64,000 nt of DNA, taken from positions 62,001 through 126,000 of the forward strand of contig NZ_JAKSYI010000060.1 in assembly GCF_022829285.1 (NCBI RefSeq), written 5' to 3'. Below, piece by piece: positions 18,076 through 24,883 of the stretch. A program made the translations under genes and the position numbers. Every line of letters begins with the position of its first letter. Position 1 is the stretch's first letter. The notes under the pieces were generated by a model. That model had not been told where the DNA came from. It saw only the letters and a program-made list of their open reading frames with translations, and made no database searches. Source of the stretch: Methylobacterium sp. J-078. GTDB taxonomy: Bacteria; Pseudomonadota; Alphaproteobacteria; Rhizobiales; Beijerinckiaceae.

Positions 18076-19422
18076 TCAGGTCCGAAGGGATTGGGCGAGT
18101 TCCAGGAACGCGTCCTGGCTCGCCGCCATGCCGGGCTCCTGGCGCAGGGCCTCGTAGATGCGCGGCACGAGGAGGATGGCCTGGTCGAGCTCGGCATCCT
18201 CGCCGGCCCGGTAGCCGCCCATCAGGCGCAGGTCCCGGGTCTCCTCGAAGCGGGCCATCATGGCCTTGAGGCGGCGCACGAGTTCGCGCTGCTCGGGCGT
18301 CCAGACCTCGGTGGCCAGTCGCGAGATCGAGCCGAGGAGGTGCACCGCCGGGTAGCGGCCCTGCTCGGCGATGGCGCGGTCGAGGACCACGTGTCCGTCG
18401 AGGGTGCCGCGGATGGAATCGGCCACCGGATCGTTGTGATCGTCGCCGTCGACGAGCACCGAGAACACCCCCGTGATAGTGCCGCCCCCGTGGGGGCCGG
18501 TGCCCGCGCCGTCGAGCCCCGGCCCGGCCCGCTCCAGCAGGCGCGGCAGGTCCGAGAACACGCTCGGGGGGTATCCCCGGGCCACCGCCGGCTCGCCGGC
18601 CGCCAGCGCCACGTCGCGGGCGGCATGGGCGTAGCGGGTCACGGAATCGACGATGAGGAGGACGGATTCCCCGGCATCCCGGAAGGATTCGGCGATGGCC
18701 AGCGCCATCTTCGGTGCCTGGCGCCGCATCATCGGGCTCTCGTCGCCGGTGGAGACGACGACGACGGCGCGCGCCAAGTTGGGCGCCATCGCGCCCTCCA
18801 GGAACTCGCGGACCTCGCGCCCACGCTCGCCCACCAGGGCCACCACGACGCTGTCGAAGCCGGTGGCCCCCGCCAGCATCGCCAGCAGGGTCGACTTGCC
18901 GACGCCGGAGCCCGCGAAGATGCCGATGCGCTGGCCGAGACAGAGCGGGGTGAACAGGTCGAGGGCGCGCACCCCGGTGCGCAGGGGCTTCGTCACCCGC
19001 GCGCGCTCCATGGCGGCGGGCGGCGCCGCGTCGAGGGGCACGGCGCGCTGGCCCGGCACGAGGGCGCCCTGCCCGTCGATGGGACGCCCGAGAGCATCGA
19101 TGACCCGGCCCTTCCAGCTCGGGTCCGGGCGCAGGGTCGGATCGCCGAGGCGATAGGCGCGGGTGCCGATCCCGGCCTCGATCCGGCTGTCGAACGGCTT
19201 CACGGTGACGCCGGCCGCATCCACGCGCACGACCTCGCCGATCTGCTCGCGGCCACCGCCCACGAAGCCCATGCGGTCGCCCAGGGTCATGAAGGGCGCG
19301 ACGCCCGCGACGCGGGCCGCGCTGGCGGTGACTTCCTGGATCGGGCCGCCGACGCGCACCAGGGGCAGGGCCTCGCGGGCCGCCGCCAGAGCGGCGCCGA
19401 GGCGGTGGAGGGCGTCCGTCAT
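18076..19422 (-). CDS. fliI: Flagellum-specific ATP synthase FliI
   Basis: FliI is the hexameric ATPase that powers the early steps of flagellar export. The 448-residue product shows the Walker A motif GSGVGKSTLL at about residues 170-179, the Walker B region VLLIVDSVTRYAHA, and the FliI pattern GYPPSVFSDLPRLLERAG. The N-terminal beta-barrel domain and C-terminal helical part are of normal length. It is followed upstream on the same strand by flgF with a 4-base gap. Confidence 0.97.
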   Translation of the reverse strand: MTDALHRLGAALAAAREALPLVRVGGPIQEVTASAARVAGVAPFMTLGDRMGFVGGGREQIGEVVRVDAAGVTVKPFDSRIEAGIGTRAYRLGDPTLRPDPSWKGRVIDALGRPIDGQGALVPGQRAVPLDAAPPAAMERARVTKPLRTGVRALDLFTPLCLGQRIGIFAGSGVGKSTLLAMLAGATGFDSVVVALVGERGREVREFLEGAMAPNLARAVVVVSTGDESPMMRRQAPKMALAIAESFRDAGESVLLIVDSVTRYAHAARDVALAAGEPAVARGYPPSVFSDLPRLLERAGPGLDGAGTGPHGGGTITGVFSVLVDGDDHNDPVADSIRGTLDGHVVLDRAIAEQGRYPAVHLLGSISRLATEVWTPEQRELVRRLKAMMARFEETRDLRLMGGYRAGEDAELDQAILLVPRIYEALRQEPGMAASQDAFLELAQSLRT

Positions 19423-19426
19423 CGGC

Positions 19427-20152
19427 TCAACCCTGCGGACTGAGGGAGCGGACCGCCCCGGTAAAGGATGTCTCGGTCTCGGAGACCAGCGACGCCGCGC
19501 TCTCGAAAGCGCGCTGGATGTTGATGAGCTTCGTCATCTCCATGACGGGATTGACGTTGGCGCCCTCGATGAAACCCTGCACCATGCCGCTGCGGGTGAA
19601 GTCCTGCACCGGGACGGCGGCCAGGCTGCTGGTGACGCCGTTCGGCTCGGCGCGGGTGAGCGTGCTCTTCGGATCGAGGGCGAAGAGCCCGATGGAGCCG
19701 ACCTGGTTGACGCCCTGCGCCACGCTGCCGTCGCGCCCGATCGTCGGAGGGCCGGCCTGGGGGTCGAGCAGGATCGGCGCACCGCCCGGGTCGAGCATGG
19801 CTTGCCCGGTGATGCTGCGCAGCTGACCCAGCGCGTCCATCTTCATGCGGCCGTCGCGGGTGTAGACGGGGCCGTTGGCGCCGCGCACGGCGAACCAGGC
19901 ATCGCCCTGCACGGCGACGTCGAGGGGGGCGTCGGTCTTGATCGTCGGCCCCGCCCGCTGCGAGATGTAGGTGTCGCCGGACGAGGCGAAGGCGACGGCG
20001 CCCTTGCTGGCCTGGGCCAGGAGCGCGGTGAACTTCGTGTCCTCCGCCCGGTAACCGCTGGTGGAGAGGTTGGCGACGTTGTTAGCGACGGCGTTCAGGC
20101 GCTTTTCCATGGCGACCTGCGCCGAGAGCGCCACGTAGAGTGCGTTCTGCAT
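19427..20152 (-). CDS. flgF: Flagellar basal-body rod protein FlgF
   Basis: FlgF is a proximal rod protein. The 241-residue product has the rod N-terminus (SAQVAMEKRLNAVANNVANLSTSGYRAE), an internal PLDVAVQGDAWFAV strand with VYTRDGRMKMDALGQL, and the C-terminus EGANVNPVMEMTKLINIQRAFES. The length and EMTKLI(N) motif favour FlgF over FlgG. It lies between DUF1217 and fliI with gaps of only 4 bases on each side, which implies one transcript. Confidence 0.93.
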   Translation of the reverse strand: MQNALYVALSAQVAMEKRLNAVANNVANLSTSGYRAEDTKFTALLAQASKGAVAFASSGDTYISQRAGPTIKTDAPLDVAVQGDAWFAVRGANGPVYTRDGRMKMDALGQLRSITGQAMLDPGGAPILLDPQAGPPTIGRDGSVAQGVNQVGSIGLFALDPKSTLTRAEPNGVTSSLAAVPVQDFTRSGMVQGFIEGANVNPVMEMTKLINIQRAFESAASLVSETETSFTGAVRSLSPQG

Positions 20153-20156
20153 CGCC

Positions 20157-20933
20157 TCAGGTCCCCGACCGGATGCGCTGCAGGCTCAGGAGCAGGCTCG
20201 CGTCGAGGCCCTGCGAAGAGGAATCCGCGAACAGGTTGAGGACCGGCGCCGAGGTGGCGTTGTTCCGCGCGTCCCAGATCGCGGTGAAGCGCTGCACGAA
20301 GCGCTCCAGCTTGTCCGGATCCTTGAAGCTCGCGAGGTCCACGCGGCTCTCGATGATCGCCGCCTGCCGGGCGATCCCGTCCGCCGAGGCGACGTCGGGC
20401 AGGCCCAGCACGGTCTTGACCACCTGTGACAGGGCCTGGTCGGCCAGCACGCCGTAGCCCGAGGACACGGTGGGCGCCTGCCGCGCGAAGTAGAGGGCGA
20501 GGCGCACGCCGGTATCGTCGCTGCCCGCGTCGGTCTCGAGGCTCTGGCGCAGGTAGGCGCTCGTGGTGTCGGTGGTGGCGGCGGCGAGCGTCGTCGTGCC
20601 CGCGCCGTAGGTCTTGAAATCGAAGGCCTTGGCGAAGGCGACGTAACGATCGTCGGCCAAGCGGTTGGCGAAAGCGGCCCGATCGCTCACGCCCTCGGTG
20701 AGGACCTTGCGCATGAAGGCCTTGGCGTAGGTCATGTCCTCCAGGCCGTAGGCCTTCATGGCGTAGGCGTAGAGGCGACGGTCGCCGAGGAAGTCGTCGA
20801 TGGATTTCACGTCTCCGATCTTGGCCTTGTAGTAGGCGGTCTCGCGGGCGACGTCGGGCTGGGCCGCCTTCCGGGCCAGGGAGGCCGTCAGGTCCCGGGC
20901 GATCAGCCAGTAGCTCGTGAAGGTGCTCGTCAT
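20157..20933 (-). CDS. DUF1217-family flagellar protein
   Basis: This 258-residue helical protein matches DUF1217, a family found almost only in flagellar clusters of Hyphomicrobiales. Typical patterns are AQPDVARETAYYKAKIGDVKSIDDFLGDRRLYAYAMKAYGLEDM and AFMRKVLTEGVSD. It has no signal peptide or membrane segment. The molecular role is not established; the fixed position next to flgF suggests a part in rod or hook assembly. It is probably the first or second gene of the flgF-fliI transcript. Confidence 0.85.
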   Translation of the reverse strand: MTSTFTSYWLIARDLTASLARKAAQPDVARETAYYKAKIGDVKSIDDFLGDRRLYAYAMKAYGLEDMTYAKAFMRKVLTEGVSDRAAFANRLADDRYVAFAKAFDFKTYGAGTTTLAAATTDTTSAYLRQSLETDAGSDDTGVRLALYFARQAPTVSSGYGVLADQALSQVVKTVLGLPDVASADGIARQAAIIESRVDLASFKDPDKLERFVQRFTAIWDARNNATSAPVLNLFADSSSQGLDASLLLSLQRIRSGT

Positions 20934-21051
20934 GGGCGGGAGCGTCCTGGCCGGGCACGGGCGCGCGGAAGATCTCGGAGCATCGGCTGCGCCACCGGCG
21001 CGGAGCCGGGCTTGCGCTGCGAAGGCGCCCGGGCGAGGCGTTGCATCCGGG

Positions 21052-21594
21052 TCAAAGCGGGGTCGGCCCGATGATGGTCTCGGAGGTGATCACCACCCAG
21101 CCCGCGCCCGTGGCGCGGATCGACAGGATGCGTCCGGCTCCCGGCAGGACGGCGCCGGGTACCACCTGGCGCAGGCCCTCGGGTCCCTCCACGAGGGCGG
21201 CCCCGCCGCTGACGCGGCGCAGGACGTAGCCGCGCGCGCCCGGCGCCGGCTCCGGGCGCTCCGGGGCCGCGCGCGCGCCGTCGGGAAGCGAGCCGGTGGT
21301 GGTCGGGTCGAGGTCGAGGGCCGCTTCGCGCACGGGAGCGGCGTTCCGCTTCCAGGCGAAGCCACCCCCGAGGGCCGGCAGGAAAGGCTGGACCGAATAG
21401 GTATTCGAGGCGCCCGTGATGGAGTAGGCGGCGAAGCTCCCCGAGACCAGCGCCAGCCCGACACAGACGGCGACGGCCGCCCGCTCGAGGGTGGCGGCCC
21501 GGGCGCGGCGCAGCAGCTCGGCCCCCGTCGAAGGACGGACATGGCCGGGCCGCAGGGCGGGTGCCGTCGTTCGCGAGGGGAGGGATCGGTTCAT
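21052..21594 (-). CDS. Single-pass membrane protein of the flagellar locus
   Basis: The 180-residue product has a basic N-terminal tail, one membrane segment at about residues 37-60 (ERAAVAVCVGLALVSGSFAAY) and a periplasmic part. The C-terminal 50 residues (GYVLRRVSGGAALVEGPEGLRQVVPG then GAGRILSIRATGAGWVVIT) look like a small beta domain of the GspC/PilP type. I do not recognise a named family. A CtrA-like box lies between this gene and the divergent PilZ gene, and the position suggests a motility role. Confidence 0.55.
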   Translation of the reverse strand: MNRSLPSRTTAPALRPGHVRPSTGAELLRRARAATLERAAVAVCVGLALVSGSFAAYSITGASNTYSVQPFLPALGGGFAWKRNAAPVREAALDLDPTTTGSLPDGARAAPERPEPAPGARGYVLRRVSGGAALVEGPEGLRQVVPGAVLPGAGRILSIRATGAGWVVITSETIIGPTPL

Positions 21595-21645
21595 GAGGGT
21601 CGCTGAAGGATCGGCGGCGTTCCGCGCAACACTCCCGCGCTATGG

Positions 21646-21660
21646 TTAGCAAATGGTTAA
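21646..21660. promoter_or_regulatory. CtrA-like box between the membrane protein and PilZ genes
   Basis: TTAG at 21646-21649 and TTAA at 21657-21660 are separated by exactly 7 bases, one mismatch from the CtrA consensus TTAA-N7-TTAA. It lies 52 bases ahead of one gene and 73 bases ahead of the divergent PilZ gene. CtrA is the conserved cell-cycle and motility regulator of alphaproteobacteria. Binding here is inference. Confidence 0.45.
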
Positions 21661-21732
21661 GATCTGTTCGATCGACAGTCCGGAGCGGCGCTGTTAAGTC
21701 CGATACGGCGCGTGACACCGGACGGATCGACG

Positions 21733-22026
21733 ATGGCGGACTGGCAGGAGGCGGTGTCCCGCGGGGATCGGCCCCTGCGCAGCCCGACGCCGAAGCGTCA
21801 CCGCGTGATGCAGCAGGGGCGCATCGTCCTCGGGCCCGAGAGCCTGCTCCCCTGCGTCGTGCGCGACCTGTCGCCGGTGGGCGCGAGCCTTCGCCTGCCG
21901 CGCCCGAGGCCGCTGCCACCGGAATTCGACCTCATCATCGCCGGCCACGAGATCCGCACCCTGTCCGTGCGCCTGCGCTGGCAGCGCGCCGACTTCGCGG
22001 GCGTGACCTTCCTGGCCCGGGACTGA
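21733..22026 (+). CDS. PilZ-domain protein
   Basis: The 97-residue protein is essentially one PilZ domain. The c-di-GMP binding motifs are visible as RHRVMQQGR (the R-x3-R type) and DLSPVGASL (the D-x-S-x2-G type) about 20 residues later. C-di-GMP binding PilZ proteins often act as brakes or switches on flagellar motors, and this one stands directly upstream of the flagellin gene. The ATG at 21733 is preferred over the upstream GTG at 21712 because it leaves a simple single-domain protein; the first 20 residues are uncertain. Confidence 0.8.
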   Translation: MADWQEAVSRGDRPLRSPTPKRHRVMQQGRIVLGPESLLPCVVRDLSPVGASLRLPRPRPLPPEFDLIIAGHEIRTLSVRLRWQRADFAGVTFLARD

Positions 22027-22366
22027 TCCGGACGGAACCGGATGCGGAGGCTGCCTGCCCGGGGGGACGGTCGCATCCGGGCACAGGCACCCGCGGGCCG
22101 CCCTTAAGCTCCTGCTAAGCCGAGCCGTGCATAGTCGCTCCATCGGTGAAACGGCGACCCGAAGGGGTTGAACGCCGTCGAAGCCAACGCAGTGGATAGG
22201 TTTCGTGGACCTATAGACATGATGTCGTCCCACTGCTCCGGTGAAAACCCGGGATGTAGACAGCACTACGCAAAAACAATCTGATCCCGAGATTGGATTG
22301 GCGCGACCTGCTGCGCGGCCACACACACGAATTCCTTGTAATTCCTGTCAACCGGACATCCTCGCA
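22027..22366 (+). promoter_or_regulatory. Flagellin promoter region and structured 5' leader
   Basis: No gene is seen in these 340 bases. An inverted repeat CCGGATGCG / CGCATCCGG lies at 22038-22046 and 22072-22080. Further on, ACGGCGACCC (22151-22160) pairs with GGGT (22165-22168) and CGCCGT (22173-22178), with a short TGAA bulge. Next, GCAGTGG (22189-22195) pairs with CCACTGC (22230-22236), enclosing ATAGGT/ACCTAT (22196-22201/22209-22214). The row of hairpins ends about 130 bases ahead of the flagellin ATG. FlbT is known to act on flagellin leaders in related bacteria, so this is a likely target; that link is inference. Confidence 0.6.
22104..22118. promoter_or_regulatory. CtrA-like box upstream of the flagellin gene
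   Basis: TTAA at 22104-22107 and CTAA at 22115-22118 are 7 bases apart, one mismatch from TTAA-N7-TTAA. The full string TTAAGCTCCTGCTAA closely resembles the box upstream of the chemoreceptor gene at 46461. It lies about 250 bases ahead of the flagellin start, upstream of the leader hairpins. Confidence 0.45.
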
Positions 22367-23755
22367 ATGACCAGCCTGCTGACCAACAACGCCGCAATGA
22401 CGGCGCTGACGACCCTCAAGAGCATCAACACCCAGCTCGACATGACGAGCAACCGGGTCTCGACCGGCCAGCGGGTCTCCAGCGCCGCCGACAACGCCGC
22501 CTATTGGTCGATCGCCACCACGGTGCGGACCGACAACGCCTCGCTCTCCGCCGTCAAGGATTCGCTGGGCCTCGGCTCCTCGGCCGTCGACACGACCTAT
22601 AACGGCCTGAACAGCATCATCACCGATCTGCAGAACATGCGTGCCAAGCTGCAGACCGCCCTGCAGCCGGGCGTGGACCGTGCCAAGGTCCAGACCGAGA
22701 TCACCGCCATCCAGAGCAAGATGAAGGCGACGGCGGATTCGTCGGTGTCGAGCGGCCAGAACTGGCTCTCGGTGGATTCCTCGGCCTCCAACACCGCCTA
22801 CCAGGCGACCCAGAGCGTGATCGCGGGCTTCTCGCGCTCCACCGCCGGCGCGATCACCTACTCGAAGATCAACGTCGAGGTCTCCAACATCAAGCTCTAT
22901 GACGTGAACGCCGCCAGCGCGAGCGTGCCCGCCACGGAGGCCCAGGTCGCCGGCTCGACCTCGCTGACCGGCACCTCGGCCTTCACGGCCGGCACCGCCG
23001 ACTTCTCGGCCGCCAGCGCCAAGCAGGTGAACTTCACGGTGAACCTGAACGGCAGCAAGACGCAGAACATCAAGCTCGACGCCACCACCCTCGGCGCGGC
23101 GGTCAAGGACCTCGCCAAGGTCACGACCGACGAGGTCCTGAGCGCGATCAACAACCAGATCGCGGCCTCCACCGGCGCCAACAGCGTCAAGGGTCTGGTC
23201 GCCGCCAGCCTCGACACGCAGGGCCGCATCGTCCTGAAGACCACCACGGCCGCCGCCGCCAGCACGATCAACGTCGACGTCGTCGCCGCGACGGGCGGCA
23301 ATGCGTTGGTGGATATCGGCTTCGGCACCACCGCCGGCCTCGCCGTCGTGGCGGGCAAGGGCACGGATGCCGGCACGTCGAACGCCAAGGGCATCCTGGA
23401 CACCGTGGACGGCACCACCAGCCAGTCGATCAACTCGATCAACATCTCGGCCCTCTCCGGCACCACCGGCGATGCCACCCTGGCAACCCTGATCTCCCAG
23501 GTGGACAAGGCCATCTCGAGCGTCACCAACGCCGGCACGAAGCTCGGCGCCAACAAGACCCAGATCGACGGCCAGAAGACCTTCGTCGACACGCTGATGA
23601 AGGCCAACGACCGCACCATCGGCATCCTGGTGGACGCCGACGTGGAAGAGGAGTCGACCAAGCTGAAGGCCCTCCAGACCCAGCAGCAGCTGGCCGTCCA
23701 GGCCCTCAGCATCGCCAACGGCGCCTCCGCGAACGTGCTCTCGCTGTTCCGTTAA
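22367..23755 (+). CDS. fliC: Flagellin
   Basis: This 462-residue protein is the filament subunit. The N-terminal D0/D1 region (TSLLTNNAAMTALTTLKSINTQLDMTSNRVSTGQRVSSAADNAAYWSIA) and the C-terminal region (GILVDADVEEESTKLKALQTQQQLAVQALSIANGASANVLSLFR) are typical of alphaproteobacterial flagellins. The central 250 residues are Ala/Thr/Ser-rich, the variable surface-exposed part. The ATG at 22367 follows a leader of about 340 non-coding bases. A strong terminator begins 10 bases after the stop. The gene is transcribed alone. Confidence 0.96.
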   Translation: MTSLLTNNAAMTALTTLKSINTQLDMTSNRVSTGQRVSSAADNAAYWSIATTVRTDNASLSAVKDSLGLGSSAVDTTYNGLNSIITDLQNMRAKLQTALQPGVDRAKVQTEITAIQSKMKATADSSVSSGQNWLSVDSSASNTAYQATQSVIAGFSRSTAGAITYSKINVEVSNIKLYDVNAASASVPATEAQVAGSTSLTGTSAFTAGTADFSAASAKQVNFTVNLNGSKTQNIKLDATTLGAAVKDLAKVTTDEVLSAINNQIAASTGANSVKGLVAASLDTQGRIVLKTTTAAAASTINVDVVAATGGNALVDIGFGTTAGLAVVAGKGTDAGTSNAKGILDTVDGTTSQSINSINISALSGTTGDATLATLISQVDKAISSVTNAGTKLGANKTQIDGQKTFVDTLMKANDRTIGILVDADVEEESTKLKALQTQQQLAVQALSIANGASANVLSLFR

Positions 23756-23764
23756 GCCGAACGG

Positions 23765-23835
23765 CCGCCCCCGGAGGTTCCGGGGGCGGCGCGACGACGA
23801 AAAGGCCACGCCTCCGCGAGGGAGCGTGGCCTTTT
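23765..23835. terminator. Tandem hairpins, bidirectional terminator between flagellin and ftcR
   Basis: The first hairpin pairs CCGCCCCCGGA (23765-23775) with TCCGGGGGCGG (23779-23789). The second pairs AAAAGGCCACGC (23800-23811) with GCGTGGCCTTTT (23824-23835), with A and T runs at its base on either strand. It lies between the convergent ends of the flagellin gene (23755) and ftcR (23867) and should stop transcription from both sides. Confidence 0.9.
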
Positions 23836-23866
23836 CGCATTCCGGAGCGGACGGGAAAGGGTCGGA

Positions 23867-24541
23867 TCAGCCGACGAAGGTGTACCCGGCCAGGCGCTTG
23901 GCCTCGATCGGATCGTAGCCGAGGCGCAGGCGCAGCTTCTTGCGCAGCTTGCTGATGTGGCCCTCGACCACGCTCTCCTCGACGTCGCTGCCGTGCTCGG
24001 CATAGACCGCGTTGAAGATCTGCGCGCGACTGAGCGGGCGCCCGCGATGCTTGGCGAAGAACTCCAGGATATGGCGCTCGCGGCGCGGCAGGTTCAGGCT
24101 GACCCCGTCGATCTCGGGGTCGCGTCCGTCCGCGAAGACCTTGAGGCGGCCGCTGCGGTCCTGGGCGGCCGGGGCCTGGGCCTCGCCGCGGATGCCGCGC
24201 CGGCGGATCGCCTCGGCCCGGGCCAGGATCTCGCGGACATGGACCGGACGGCGCACCACGTCGTCGATGCCGGCGGTGAAGAGGTCGAGGGTCTGCTCCA
24301 GGGAGCGGGTCTCGTTGAGGGCGATGATGGGCGCCTGGGACAGGCTGCGGATCGCGGCGGTGCGGCCGGCACGGTCGTCGCACTCACCGAGAACGATGCC
24401 CTGGACCGTATCGGTCGGGTGGCCGGCGAGCCAGGCCAGGAACTCCTCGGCCCTCAGGCTTCGCGCGGGAACGTCCTGCGCTCCGAAACCCGCCAGGTAT
24501 TCGGCGGCAACGGACTGCCTTTCATCGACAACGATATACAT
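23867..24541 (-). CDS. ftcR: Flagellar transcription regulator, FtcR/Rem type
   Basis: The 224-residue OmpR-type protein resembles Brucella FtcR and Sinorhizobium Rem along its length: MYIVVDERQSVAAEYLAGFG at the start, APIIALNETRSLEQTLDLF, GIDDVVRRPVHVREILARAEAIRRR, then the winged helix with FADGRDPEIDG, LPRRERHILEF and VVEGHISKLRKKLRLRLGYDPIEAKRLAGY. The receiver lacks the usual acidic pocket and phosphoryl Asp, as in FtcR, so it probably works without phosphorylation. The ATG at 24539-24541 fits the family length. A CtrA-like box lies about 190 bases upstream. Confidence 0.92.
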   Translation of the reverse strand: MYIVVDERQSVAAEYLAGFGAQDVPARSLRAEEFLAWLAGHPTDTVQGIVLGECDDRAGRTAAIRSLSQAPIIALNETRSLEQTLDLFTAGIDDVVRRPVHVREILARAEAIRRRGIRGEAQAPAAQDRSGRLKVFADGRDPEIDGVSLNLPRRERHILEFFAKHRGRPLSRAQIFNAVYAEHGSDVEESVVEGHISKLRKKLRLRLGYDPIEAKRLAGYTFVG

Positions 24542-24883
24542 TCCAGCGCCCCGCCGAAAACGAACGTTATCGCAACCCCGTCGGACCATCACCTTGAACG
24601 CAGAGCGACTTCGTTGTCCGCCCTTGGCATACAGGTTTTTACTTGATGATGACTTCGCGGCACTGTCCCCTGGAGGGATCTGACCACCGCCGTCCGCCGA
24701 TTTGCGTTAACAACATTTCTTTAAGGAAATGGTTAATTTTGCATTAAGTGACCGGGTATCCTGTGATCCCGGTCCGGGCCGGAGGGCATCGGAACCGTCG
24801 GAATCCACTCGGCGGCGCAGGACTGTTGCAGACGCGTCACGGTGCCGACCCCGGCACGGGGCGCGGGCTCAGGCGCCGGTGAG
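24542..24883. other. Intergenic region upstream of ftcR, no gene
   Basis: These 342 bases lie between the ftcR start and the FUSC gene end. A low-GC core at about 24700-24750 contrasts with the surrounding GC-rich DNA and contains the dyad and CtrA-like box listed separately. I see no convincing small gene. Confidence 0.6.
24707..24747. promoter_or_regulatory. Perfect CtrA box and adjoining dyad upstream of ftcR
   Basis: TTAA at 24733-24736 and TTAA at 24744-24747 are separated by exactly 7 bases, matching the CtrA consensus TTAA-N7-TTAA. Directly beside it, TTAAC (24707-24711) plus CATTTC (24714-24719) mirror GAAATG plus GTTAA (24726-24736). In Brucella, CtrA is known to act on ftcR. The match is seen in the sequence; its use here is inference. 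Confidence 0.65.

Noticed and set aside
22211..23809. A long minus-strand frame antisense to the flagellin gene
   Set aside because: It is a shadow frame with repetitive Gly/Asp/Val composition and no start context; the flagellin frame has clear terminal domains.
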